In this document: positions 36,354 through 46,435 of the stretch, in pieces
Layout of the letters: the number at the start of each line of letters is the position of its first letter
Numbering within the stretch: position 1 is the stretch's first letter
Assembly: GCF_003073045.1 (NCBI RefSeq)
Contig: NC_037594.1
Span: 24,744,927 to 24,808,926 of the forward strand
Length of the DNA stretch: 64,000 nucleotides
Direction of reading: 5' to 3'
From: Pomacea canaliculata
Lineage: Eukaryota; Mollusca; Gastropoda; Architaenioglossa; Ampullariidae
Notes under the pieces: model-generated
The model's input: only the letters and a program-made list of their open reading frames with translations
What the model was told of the DNA's origin: nothing
The model's database searches: none
Translations under genes and position numbers: made by a program

Positions 36354-38197
36354 CTACTTCTGAGCCCTTAAGGTGCAAATCGATAGTGAAAATTGTCGAT
36401 CCCTAAAAAAAAAAAACCGCATAAATCATTAAATGCCTGAAATAAATGCAAGGTACGTGTAAAATTACTTAAATAGACAGTTATCTTAAAGTAAATCCAA
36501 GGTGGAAATTTCATTACTACCTCATCTTGTAAATCATTGACTACCAGCTCTGTAAAGCATAACAGCCCGCAAAAAACGTAACTTAAAGGATGTCGAAAAC
36601 AGAACTCAATATAACAAGTAAAGTATTGAAAGCCTGCTAAATGAGCAAAGAAAATTTAGCGCAAGTAAAGAGTTTTCTTAAGTCTGAGTGAATAGCTGAA
36701 ATAACAAAAGACAGCGTCAGTCTGTTAATCCTGCTTGCGACGACCCGGTGGAACTTACTGAAAATCTCTTGACAGGACATGTATGTCATCATGTTGAATC
36801 GCAGACGCTTTCAAAAGACATTAATTTTATCATTTACTCCTTGAGGGGTAAGGAAAAATGGACACATACAAAAAGCAGCTTTACTATATAATTTCCTTAC
36901 ATAGATTAAAAAAATACAGGCAAGTAAAGATAGCGCAGTCTATTTATACTATCAAAGAACAGCAGAATAATGATATTAAAGATAAGGATGACAATGATAT
37001 TAATATTAGTTCAACATTAACATGGTTTAAATCGGCGACATTACGTATCAAAACTATTTTTTTTTTTTATATAAATTAACTAACATGAATACATTTCTTA
37101 GTACACACTTTCTGTGAAGTTGAAGAGTGTATTAAATTTAACTGCATTCAGATATGCCTAATAAAATTCAAGAATCAATCTTTTTTCTTTCACTCTTGGG
37201 GTGGAAGCAGTCATAAAGTAGTGAAATTCCTCTCCAAGTGTCAGAAGCTATATATTTAGAATAGCGTCGTTGTGATCTTGATATAATGAAACAATTGGTC
37301 AATTTTAATCTAAGAGTCTAAACTTATAATACAGAATACAATCCTCGAAAGATAATTGAGTAATATAGTTTGTTTTGTTTTTTACAAGAGAAAAGCGGTG
37401 TTCAATATTTTGTATATCCTCCTAATTCAACTCAGAGAAGCATTTTGGATATAAATTTCAATAAACACATTCTAATCTGATCTTTAAACTAGATTTGTCA
37501 TAAATAATTTTCCAGTTTGTTATTTAAAGCCGATTCTGAAAAAATCTGCATCGAGTAATGAGAACAGTATAGTAGTTCTGCATTGTGCTGTCTCACTTTT
37601 TGTGTGAACAGTAGTTACTGGAAACTCCACTCAGAAACGAGTTGGAGGGTACCGTGAAGTGGAAATGGCTGCGCCAGTTGTTAATCCAGTTAGCTGTGAA
37701 GCTACAACTCTTCATCATCGTATCTGTACACGACATCCAATACATGATTGAAAGAAACGCGTTGTAGTTCCTCAGGGGTTGTTCTTTCGTAACGTTCGCA
37801 GAACAAAATTAACAACTCAGAAAAACAGAAGTAAAAGGGACGGATGCTCTAAAAACAAGACTTGAAAAGTTTGAAATTATTTTCCCATCACCAGCTTCCC
37901 ATCCTGGCCTTCCCCCTTTGTTCCCTTTCTCATTCGCTTGCGCACGGATGTATATTTAGAAATCCATAAACTGACACGTCTCAAGCTTGACTTACCCGAA
38001 AAGTGGCAGCAAAGGAAATTAAATTCTCTGTCCCTGTGCGTCTTGTCATAGAAGCTTTGCACTCCAGAAATATAACCATCCCAAGGGCAGTTGAAAACAA
38101 ACTGCTGAGAAAATCCGTTAATAGGAGCTTTAAAAAAGAGAGAAAAAATGATGATCCGTTAATAGCGGCTTTAACAAAAGAGAAAGATGAGGATGAT

Positions 38198-38229
<32 letters not shown>

Positions 38230-39207
38230 GTATCACCACCATCATTGTCATCAACAGCATGACCACCAGCATATCATCGTCATCTTCATTCACTGTCACC
38301 ACCACTGGCACTTCCAGCAACTTAAATTACTCTTCCACATGCAGCTCTCCTCTTTTCCAATTCTCGCGATCGGCGAGCACTTGAAATCCCAGACACGGTC
38401 AGTGTAGTAGCTGTTGTAGTCGCTCCTGATCGCAGACACACTGTGACCACGAGGACAACTGAAATTGACTTGCATCTCGAAATCGTTGACCCAGCCGCTG
38501 ACCTTCGGCACAAAAGCGAGGACCAGCATCACGTGACCCACGGCCTGCGGTCAGGCAAGAAAAGCCAAAGTTTCTGCGTTAGGCGCGCATGCGTGAAACG
38601 CCTTTTTAATTAATCAAGGATTTATATTCTCCAATACGGCCATGTACAACAGTCGCCAAACGCTATTCACATTCACACAGAGATATTTTAATATTTCGTT
38701 GGGAGCAGGAATGCAAGTATTCAAGGCTCGATCGTAATAAACTTCATTTGTATAAAGCCACTATAGGTGTAAGATCAGACAAGAAGAAAAAGCTTAATTA
38801 AAGTAAATTCAATAAACTGCTAAATACACGTACAGGCGAGCGGGGAGATCGTTGGTGTCGGGAAAGGAAATATCACATCGTGGAAAACTTATTTGTCACG
38901 TTATAACACCATCGAGTTTAAGATCGGCCGTAAAAAGTTATAATAACTAGGCATGTTAGACAGTTAATGTATAAAGTACTAACTGCACTATAAACTATCA
39001 CGTCAAGGAGTAAGATACACCAGGCTCAAACAACATCTACCTGCTATCATCTCGTGAAACATGGAAGGAGTGTCACTCAAACAGACATTCCCTAAAACAC
39101 ACTGTCTCGTTCCGTCGCTACGTCCGCTCTCTCTCTCTCGCTAATTTTCTCGCCAAAGGATTTTAAAATAACAGCATTGTCAAGAATGAATTTGTTAAGC
39201 TTACCAT
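36354..39207 (-). CDS. DPT: Dermatopontin-like secreted protein, copy 1
   Basis: Five exons, 5' to 3': 39205-39207 (start codon only), 38331-38544, 37996-38127, 37597-37693, 36354-36402; 164 codons plus stop with intron phases 0-1-1-2. A signal peptide (MAVGHVMLVLAFVPKVSG) is followed by the dermatopontin triple-repeat pattern: GWVNDFEMQVNFSCP with DRVWDFKC, FVFNCP with DREFNFLCC, and NWINNWRSHFHFTVP with DRQFSLSIC across the last junction. Dermatopontins are small tyrosine-rich extracellular proteins; in gastropods they occur in shell matrix, mucus and haemolymph and some bind carbohydrate or aggregate cells. Length and D-R-x-W/F-x-F motifs suit the molluscan type. The third segment is shorter than in copy 2. 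The copy looks intact. Confidence 0.88.
38112..38230. repeat. 41-bp tandem duplication and (GTC)n microsatellite
   Basis: AATCCGTTAATAGGAGCTTT (38112 on) and GATCCGTTAATAGCGGCTTT (38153 on) are two copies of a unit about 41 bp long; the unit contains the exon-3 acceptor of dermatopontin copy 1. Directly after, GTC repeats run at about 38197-38230, and histidine-like CAC/CAT triplets follow to about 38310. All in the intron before that exon. Confidence 0.7.
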
Positions 39208-39779
39208 TTTCTGTAAATGGTAATTGTCTGTGGAAGACGGGAATAAAACTGTCCGAGCAAGAATGTTTTCGTTACTCTACCGAGTCAGACGTCGTTGTAG
39301 ACTGTGGATGGTGAAGCTACTCCGTGTTATGTTCTGACGTGTGCGACTTTATCCGAGCAGAACGCATTTTCTTATCACAATACCACGTCAAGTGCCAGTA
39401 ATGTTGATTTTCTCCAATTTGCAGCGTGAAACACGGGATTCTTGTGAATGAGCTGCTTAGTCTTTATCTGAAGCTTCACTTAAGAAAAGTTTTCTTCAGA
39501 GCTATTTAAAGAAATTTTCCTTCTGTTCCTCCGCTCTTTTTCTTCTAACAACATGTTGTTATTTTGATCGTCAGACCATTATTCCTTACTACTTTCAGTG
39601 CCAGCCACAGTTTATAATTCCGCAATTTATTTTCGATGAAGACTAACTATCTAATATAAATTTCTCAAATACACTTTTCTAAAGTGTATAAACATCTGAT
39701 GTTTACCCTTTAAAACGCATTTGGTATAAGCTAGTCACTGACTGTTCATGCCGAACAAAACTAATTCTCGTATTGGCAA

Positions 39780-39845
39780 TGCACCAACACTAACACCACC
39801 AACACCAACACCAACAACACCAACAACACCCAACACTAACACCAA
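39780..39845. repeat. (CCAACA)n-like low-complexity repeat
   Basis: Imperfect CACCAACACC / CCAACAACA units make up this stretch. No other function seen. Confidence 0.7.
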
Positions 39846-39846
39846 G

Positions 39847-40362
39847 AATGGAATTGAAATTGTGAGTTAAGTGAGTTAACATTTTCGAACAAGACTTGAA
39901 CCCGGATTTTCTCGCTATTTTTAAACTCTAGTGATGCTTACATCATGCATATGAATTAATTGTCAAGTGTGTTAACATTTTCGAACAGGACTTTGACCCG
40001 GATTTTCTCATTTATTTTTAAATTCTCATGATGCTTACATCGTGCACCATCACCACCATCCCCACCTCCACCACCACCACCACCACCACGAGAAAGATTC
40101 CCAGTCAACCGGTCAACCGGTCAACCGGTCAACCGGTCAAACATCCCGTGCGTTGGGCACTTCTTGTGTACATCATGTAAATGCACAGAAGCTAACACAA
40201 CGTGCTAAGGAGTTTGTCTCCAAATAAGCCGAATGCATGTCCCTGTCTAGACAAGAATGGAATTTAAATTGTCAAGTGTTGTGTTTACATTTTCGAACAG
40301 GATTTGAACCCGGATTTTCCCGTTTATTTTAAACTCTAAGATGCTTACATCCCGCATGGTTT
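39847..40362 (-). repeat. Three copies of a ~105-bp unit with B-box-like motif, plus simple repeats
   Basis: Copies lie at about 39847-39950, 39952-40048 and 40249-40362, each with AACATTTTCGAAC or close, GAACCCGGATTTTC, and GATGCTTACATC. On the minus strand each holds CCGGGTTCAAATCC or a near variant, matching a tRNA B box, so the unit may derive from a tRNA-type SINE head. Between copies 2 and 3 lie a CACCAC run (about 40043-40090) and four copies of the octamer TCAACCGG (about 40106-40137). Lies between dermatopontin copies 1 and 2. Confidence 0.65.
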
Positions 40363-40453
40363 AGATTTTCTCAAGTGCTCTGAACCCAATATAAAGCTAT
40401 TCACTTCGAATTTGGGTTCCTGGACGCCGAGAAGGACTGCTGGTTATCATTAA

Positions 40454-42770
40454 ATGATGGTAAATTTACTTCTTCAATCTGCTTCATGGTCGCAGGAAAC
40501 CGACAAATCCATACACTGTAATTTTATAGAACGTATTTTATATGTCGGTGTATTAGTCTACATCAGAGAATGCAGTAAGCAAAGCAAATTAAAATCTCTT
40601 TTAAATTTGGAGTGACATATTTCAAGAAAACAGTAGAGTCTCCCCGCCACAAGTGTAGATAGAATTACATGTAGATGCAGAGCAATTTTGTTGATATGTG
40701 ATGACGATAGCGGGTGATAATGACTGGTGAGATACTTACATCGGTAGTCGTGCTGACAAAACTTGATGTGGCTCTGTCGCTGTCTTTGGTTGTTATACTG
40801 AACGCAATACATTCATGTTTGACCGCAGTGGCAGCTGGGTGTTCTAGCGCTCACCCTGGCGGGTGTTGAGGGCTGGGTAAATCAGTACGATGATCCCTTC
40901 AGCTGGAGCTGTCCAGCAGGTCAGTTCATCTCTTCTATTACCAGCATCCATAACGACCACTACGAAGATCGATTGTTACAATTTCATCTGTTCATCACTT
41001 CCTGTTCTGGTTCAGTAACCAATTGCCAGTGGTCAGGTATGTTACTTGCTTATATAAAATCTTCTTTCGCATATTTTGTTTGTTTATGATTACAATGATA
41101 TTCTTATTTTTTAAATTAACTTCTAATTCGACTACTGAATAATTTGAATTTGAATAGTAAACGTTATTTTTTTTTAGAATAATTTGTCTTTTAAATATCA
41201 TATATTGAAGATAAATTGTTCTGCATTGTGAAAGTGTTGGTGTTTTATGTTTTTACTCATGCGCGGGTATGAAATTTATGCAGGCATGCTAGCTACCTTT
41301 AAGTAGGTAATGTAAGGCATGCTATCTACCTTAAGTAGGTATTACGTAAGAAGTGATTCGTCAGCAATTGAGACGGATTATCATAGGTATTCATTAATTT
41401 ATTAACAGATAACATATCGATACATTTCCTATCATAGATTATGTTAATGAGTTTGACGAGCCATTAAACTACCAGTGCCCGGGACAAGGTTTTATTGTCG
41501 GCATCGGCAGTTACCATAACTCGCGTACGAAGACAGACGCTTCCGCTTTCAGTGCTGCGAAATTCGAAGTGAGTCAACCGTTAAATTAATCTTCTTTCAG
41601 CTTTTTATTGCATTGTAGGTAATTTATTAAAGTTACGACGATAACCCTGGTTCTCGAAATGCGTAGAGAATGTGAAGGTGAGCATAGGAGAACATGAATA
41701 TTATGTGAGAAATCTGAGAGAGTTTTCAAAGGGTGTTCTTCTTTATATTTTCATTTAATTTAATTGTATTTAAAATAGTCAGAGTTGTAGTATCTTTAAA
41801 TTGTTATCGACTGATCATAGGTTATTGTGTAAATTGTGCTGATCATATGCAGAGTTAGTTTATATTATTCGTGCATAGAGCTACTATCGAGTAAAATAAA
41901 TTATGATGTTATCGACAGGGACCACTGTGCATTCGTGTAGAACCACATGGTGGGAAAACGAATGGGATGGACCTATAGCCTTTTCTGTTCCATTGGGAAA
42001 GATCCTGAGAGGTGTTTACAGCGTCACCACGACCATTATGAGTAAGATTACAAATGTAAAATGTACAAGAAATACGAAATACTCCGATCAGAATTACTTG
42101 GAAACTTCGTTGTGCTTTGCTGATTTGTGGTTAGCTGTTGATAGTAGTGCAAGCACTGGGATCGAAACCTGAGAAGCGCCAGTTCGACCCGGTGTGGCGC
42201 AAGCGACCTTATTGTTTGTAAGAGGATATCTGACTTCATAGAGGATTGGGAAAAGAGAAGGGCATTATTTACAGAGCGGCGTTTCCACTAAAATAAGCCT
42301 ATAATATTATTCTATAGAACAAAATAGGCCCACCGGGCATTGATCAATGTCCGACTGGCCGGTCCGTCACTGAAGCCAGATATCTGGTTTTGACCACCTT
42401 CGAGGATGGCGAAAGGTCTAGATTGATTTATTTAAATTTACCTGCTTGTTAGTGTATTCTTTCTACTCTATAATCGAAGATTTTTTTCAGAATCTTTGAA
42501 AAGAATGTGTTCATGCATGGCAAATATTATTCTACATGTTGATCTAGGAATAATATGCCTCATTAAAATTGTATGCCAGTCTATGGTACAGGCTTCAGAA
42601 ATGTTTGTCGAAGATTAAAGGTGTTCTTTTAGGGGTGGAGCGATAGTATGGACAAATACATTGTGTTATGGCTTTTACCTTTTTAAAAGAGCTAATATAC
42701 ACTTTTTAAAAAATCTTTCAGGGATCGACGCCATCAGTTTGTGATTTGTGACATCGATACCTTGGTTTAG
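40454..42770 (+). CDS. DPT: Dermatopontin-like protein, copy 2 (two apparent frameshifts)
   Basis: Exons 40829-41036, 41438-41568, 41919-42041, 42722-42770, plus a likely start exon ending ATGATG at 40459 before GTAAAT. Signal peptide WQLGVLALTLAGVEG, then GWVNQYDDPFSWSCPAGQ, NEFDEPLNYQCPGQGF, WWENEWDGPIAFSVP, and terminal DRRHQFVICDIDTLV. The first exon is 208 bp as in copy 3 and the last 49 bp as in copy 1. Exons 3 and 4 (131 and 123 bp) are each one base short of what phase requires: the expected DRFRFQCCEIR lies one frame off at about 41537, and the expected HHDHYE one frame off at about 42024. Both fit loss of one C from a CC pair. Either a young pseudogene or assembly errors; splice sites and other codons are preserved. 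Confidence 0.8.
42145..42215 (+). other. tRNA-like or SINE-head-like stretch
   Basis: GTGGTTAGCTGTTGATAG followed by GCCAGTTCGACCCGG resembles an A box and B box. No cloverleaf with a seven-pair acceptor stem could be drawn by eye, so not called a tRNA gene. In an intron of dermatopontin copy 2. Confidence 0.2.
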
Positions 42771-43034
42771 CTGCTGAGTCTTCTGCTCTTGGTGGGGAGT
42801 GGAGATCGCAAGTCGTCAGTAGAGTGAAAGCACACGATGTCAGTCTCGGATGAGAAGCCTCAATACCATGGGAGCCGAAATTCCTTTGTTCCCCTTTGAC
42901 TAACCCTGCCACCATCCGTCACCTGAAGCCAGGTTACAGCTTTCTTCGACTCTGAGAGCTTAGTAAATTTAAAAGTGCTTAGTATTCTAGGTATATATCT
43001 ACATATGGTCACATGATTTTTAGTAATTACGCAG

Positions 43035-43445
43035 CAAAACAATGGCACTATCTCCCTTTCCATATTCCACCTACCACACTATTGAATCCTTTGAAACGTG
43101 CTACTGAAAACACACCTCTTCAGTAAACATTACTCTAAACAACCTTTCCCATAATGCTCGTCCTTTTTCACACCCTTCTCTGATAGTCTTCCTTTTGCAA
43201 TATCATGCTACTTAAGTTCTTGGCATTTGGTTTCTTTTGTATTTTCAGTATTTGTTTTTATTCCTCATTAGCACTGTTGTTTATTTTTTTTCTTAGTTCA
43301 TGTGTTATTCGTTTGTTTTCCTGTCCCGCATATGCTGTCCATGTCTAGTTTTTGTTCTTCGTCACTAAGAGCATGCTCCATAGGAGTGTGAGTAAGCGCT
43401 TTACAAATTTTTCATTATTTTGATTATTATTATTTTGATTATTAT
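43035..43445 (+). mobile_element. LINE 3' end (same family as 12.4 kb)
   Basis: Matches the 12.4-kb copy nearly throughout: CACTATTGAATCCTTTGAAA, CTGAAAACACACCTCTTCA, CCTTTCCCATAATGCTCG, CTGTCCATG, GGAGTGTGAGTAAGCGC and TTTACAAATTTTTCATTATT. The C-terminal LINE coding is broken. 5'-truncated. Confidence 0.7.
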
Positions 43446-44480
43446 CAATTATCATATCTATAAAAAAATAAAAAAAGGTTTGTGGACTTTATTTTTTTAA
43501 ATGAGTTGCTGTGAAATGTGCAAATGGGTATTCATAATTCAAAAGATTGCTTTAAGACTAAGTCCAGTCAATCTGCGGTGAACGGGGTTGGTCATATCCC
43601 ATAAAAATGCACTGTGAACAATTTCGTGGTGATTAATATTGTTACATGAAACACAGACTTGACATGTATGTACGTGCGTGCGCGTGTGAGTCTGCCACGT
43701 TTGCACGCGGGTGTGTGTGGATGTAAGAAAGAAAACCCAAGTTCTTTATTGAGAATGTGTAATTCCACTTCAACGGGGATATGAACAACAACTATTATCA
43801 TCTCTTCTTCCTCTCCTTGTTTGTCATCGTCAATCGGGAACACCTTGCGCCTCACGGGTATGGAACCTGCTAGCGGTCTCTAACCACTTTAATTATTCCT
43901 AACATTGTCGCCACCAAAACTGAATATTGTAAAAACCTGTACAATTTTAGACAGATGTAAAAATCATTCAAAACAGTCAGTAATCATTCAGATCGACCGG
44001 TTCTAACAATAAGCCTTATCATCCCAAGTCAAGTCAGTTTTTATCTCTGTTTTAACGCAATACTATGTGGCGAACGCGATAACGGACATTAAGAGTACAA
44101 GTTTCCCTGCACTATCCGTACAAGAAAACGCTTGACTGAAATATAGTAGGCACTCCAAGCTGACGTTTGAGTCAATAACACGCAACAACAAGGTTAAAAA
44201 AAAACTACAATATTTCCCACAAAACATTTCAAAAAAATCTTTCTGTTAAATTTTACTGCTACATATGTCATATGATACCATGTGAAAAAATATTAGGTAT
44301 ATCAATACTGAATACTGATCAATGTAATAAGAGCGACAGATGTGAACCATTATGAGAGCCATGATTTTGCGCTACTGAAATAAAGGCAGCTGGTGCCATC
44401 CATCAGAAATGGGAACTCCATTTCTCTCTCTTTGAACTACTGCTTTAAAGGCATAGGAAGGCATAGGAACCCCACTCTTC
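43446..44480. other. Intergenic, nothing recognised
   Basis: AT-rich sequence with an alternating GT/CG stretch at about 43670-43720. No exon, RNA gene or clear repeat recognised. Confidence 0.4.
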
Positions 44481-44509
44481 ACAACTCGCTTTCTGCTTTT
44501 TATCCTTCT

Positions 44510-44880
44510 CGCCTTTTCCATCCAGATCGCTGCCAAGCCACATAACCTTTATTCAGGTGTACACGCTCACCACCGTCCACTAGGACAAGAAGGTGGAACT
44601 GTTCTATGAACAGCTGGAGGAAGCGATCACGCCAGTGCCAAAAAAAGACATCCCTATGGTCGCCACTCTCTTTCGAGCGCAAGCCGGGGTAAATTCTCTG
44701 CCTTGAACCTCGTCCATTGCTATGTGAATACCCTCTCGGGCTGTATCAAAGAGGTGCTCTTGGCCTCAGTGGACAATGTTCTCGGAAGTCACAAATCGAA
44801 GAAAAAGCCGAGGGTTACTAAGAAACTTTTGTATCTTTACGACCGCCGACAAGTACTGAAGTTTTGAAAAGCTGATAAAT
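44510..44880 (+). mobile_element. Decayed LINE fragment, endonuclease and linker region
   Basis: In shifting plus frames: VELFYEQLEEAITPVPKKD with IPMVA, which fits the middle of an AP-endonuclease domain of non-LTR elements, then FSALNLVH, SGCIKEVLLASVDNVLG, KKKPRVTKKLLYLYDRRQ, which fits the linker between endonuclease and reverse transcriptase. Stops and frame changes make it dead. Probably the same family as the reverse-transcriptase piece at 4.5-5.2 kb. Confidence 0.7.
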
Positions 44881-46110
44881 CCTAAATCCTCTCTTGTTAG
44901 CAGAGTGTAATTTCGGACTTATTTATCACACTAACTCCATGAATCCTGGAATTCAAACAGACAGCAAAGAGTTTCCGTAATCGGTCGTCTTGCAGACATT
45001 GGGACATCATCATTTCAAAGCTGCTTCCTGTCCCCACTGCTGTTCATACTCTATACTGAAAGTTATATAAGCACTATAGATAGATGCTTTCTTATAAAAT
45101 TTGCTAACGACATTCCCTTGCCATCACTCTTGTATGATAATGAACATGTTCGCACTGATGCTCTTCCTTCATTTGCCGATGTTTATAAACATTGAAAAAA
45201 AAAATCCAGTGAAATCGACCCTTGTGTCCTCCAGCCGAGTAACCACGATAGCTTCCCGAGATGATCAAGCAGATGAATCTCCTTGTGACATCAGTCTCCT
45301 TATGACGTCACACGCACAGGAAGTGTCTGAGGTCATTGCGAAGATTTGACGTCTTTTTATTCTATGACGCACTTTGTAAGGCTTGTAAGGCTCTGTCTTG
45401 CGGAAACTGATGAAAAGAAAATTTTGAATCTTTTCCATCTTTTCGTGGCAATCGGGTGCAGCACATTCTGGAGGCGTGGCTCTCACTATGGAAACCACAC
45501 GTCATAGGGTCATGTGACGGAGAACGAGACTTCGTGGAAGCAAAATAAAAAGGAGTCCCGTGTAATTTCTCTTATTAAATTCAACATTGTACTAAAAACC
45601 TTCAACGTTTTCCACATGAACACACATATAAATTGACGAGATTCAAATTTATCCTACTCTTTACGCGATTGTAAACAGTTTTATTTTGCCTTTAGAATCA
45701 CTTTAAGTTGCAAACTAATCCGCAGGAAAACTTCACATTCTCACTATTCCTTATCATATGTTGACACCTGGGTTTTCCTTTGTAGTCAACCTGAGAGGAC
45801 CTTATGCAGTACGAGGGGGTGGGTGTGGGTGTGAAGTGGCCCGGCCTTGGTCAGTGGATTTTTTTCCTTCTTCTTTTCCCTTTCTTTTTTCCGTAACATT
45901 TCTCACTGTGGTTTTTTTTTTTTATGGAGTTGGGTACTACAAGTTATACTAGGAAAATAATTGACGATTACAATTACAAGAGGTCCATATAGGTCCTTTG
46001 CCCCGGGCCCGTGCTGACTCTCGGCGGATGTGTTTGTGTGCATTTATACATATAACTCTATAAACTGTATTCAAAAGGTGTTAACATTTGCTCATATATG
46101 TATATTGCTA
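44881..46110. other. Intergenic, nothing recognised
   Basis: No exon or RNA gene recognised. A G-rich patch occurs at about 45810-45835 and a T-rich run at about 45910-45925. Confidence 0.4.
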
Positions 46111-46199
46111 GCTTACGAGCAGCTGTTAATCTTGCTTATTACCATATCAATAATAAACTTTTGATGGATTTCTTTCATCAACGTCAAGGAAATCGATGT

Positions 46200-46345
46200 T
46201 GACGTGCGACACATGTGGTCAAGCCTTTGATCATAAAGAAAACAAGAGACAATGAGCGAGTAGAGTGCGTCACCTGGGCAGACTATAAATTTTTCAGAAT
46301 CACTGGATTCTCTGGACTCAGTAAACAGAGAGCAGCGAATATCAT
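46200..46345 (-). pseudogene. Possible dermatopontin-like exon relic
   Basis: On the minus strand one open frame reads KFIVCPGDALYSLIVS, then YDQRLDHMC, which lines up loosely with the dermatopontin pattern F-x-C-P-x-G...S...Y-x-D-R-x-x-x-x-C. The spacing is right for a first or second repeat. No clean splice sites or partner exons were found, so it may be a remnant of another family member or chance similarity. Confidence 0.3.
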
Positions 46346-46435
46346 AAGTCATGTGCATCCTTCGTAGCTGCATGCTGGTAAGTGTTACTGTCTGTGAGGG
46401 CCAGCTTTGTTGGTCAGTCACTTAAAATATGGTTT

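Noticed and set aside
38003-38407. Plus-strand frame of 134 codons with valine and histidine runs
   Set aside because: It is the antisense of two dermatopontin copy 1 exons plus the GTC/CAC microsatellite.
40042-40227. Histidine-rich frame beginning MHHHHH
   Set aside because: It is a translated CACCAC and TCAACCGG repeat with no further support.
39847-40362. CRISPR array
   Set aside because: Units are diverged, about 105 bp long with no regular unique spacers, and the genome is eukaryotic.
42145-42215. tRNA gene
   Set aside because: A/B-box-like words are present but no acceptor stem or proper anticodon arm could be drawn.
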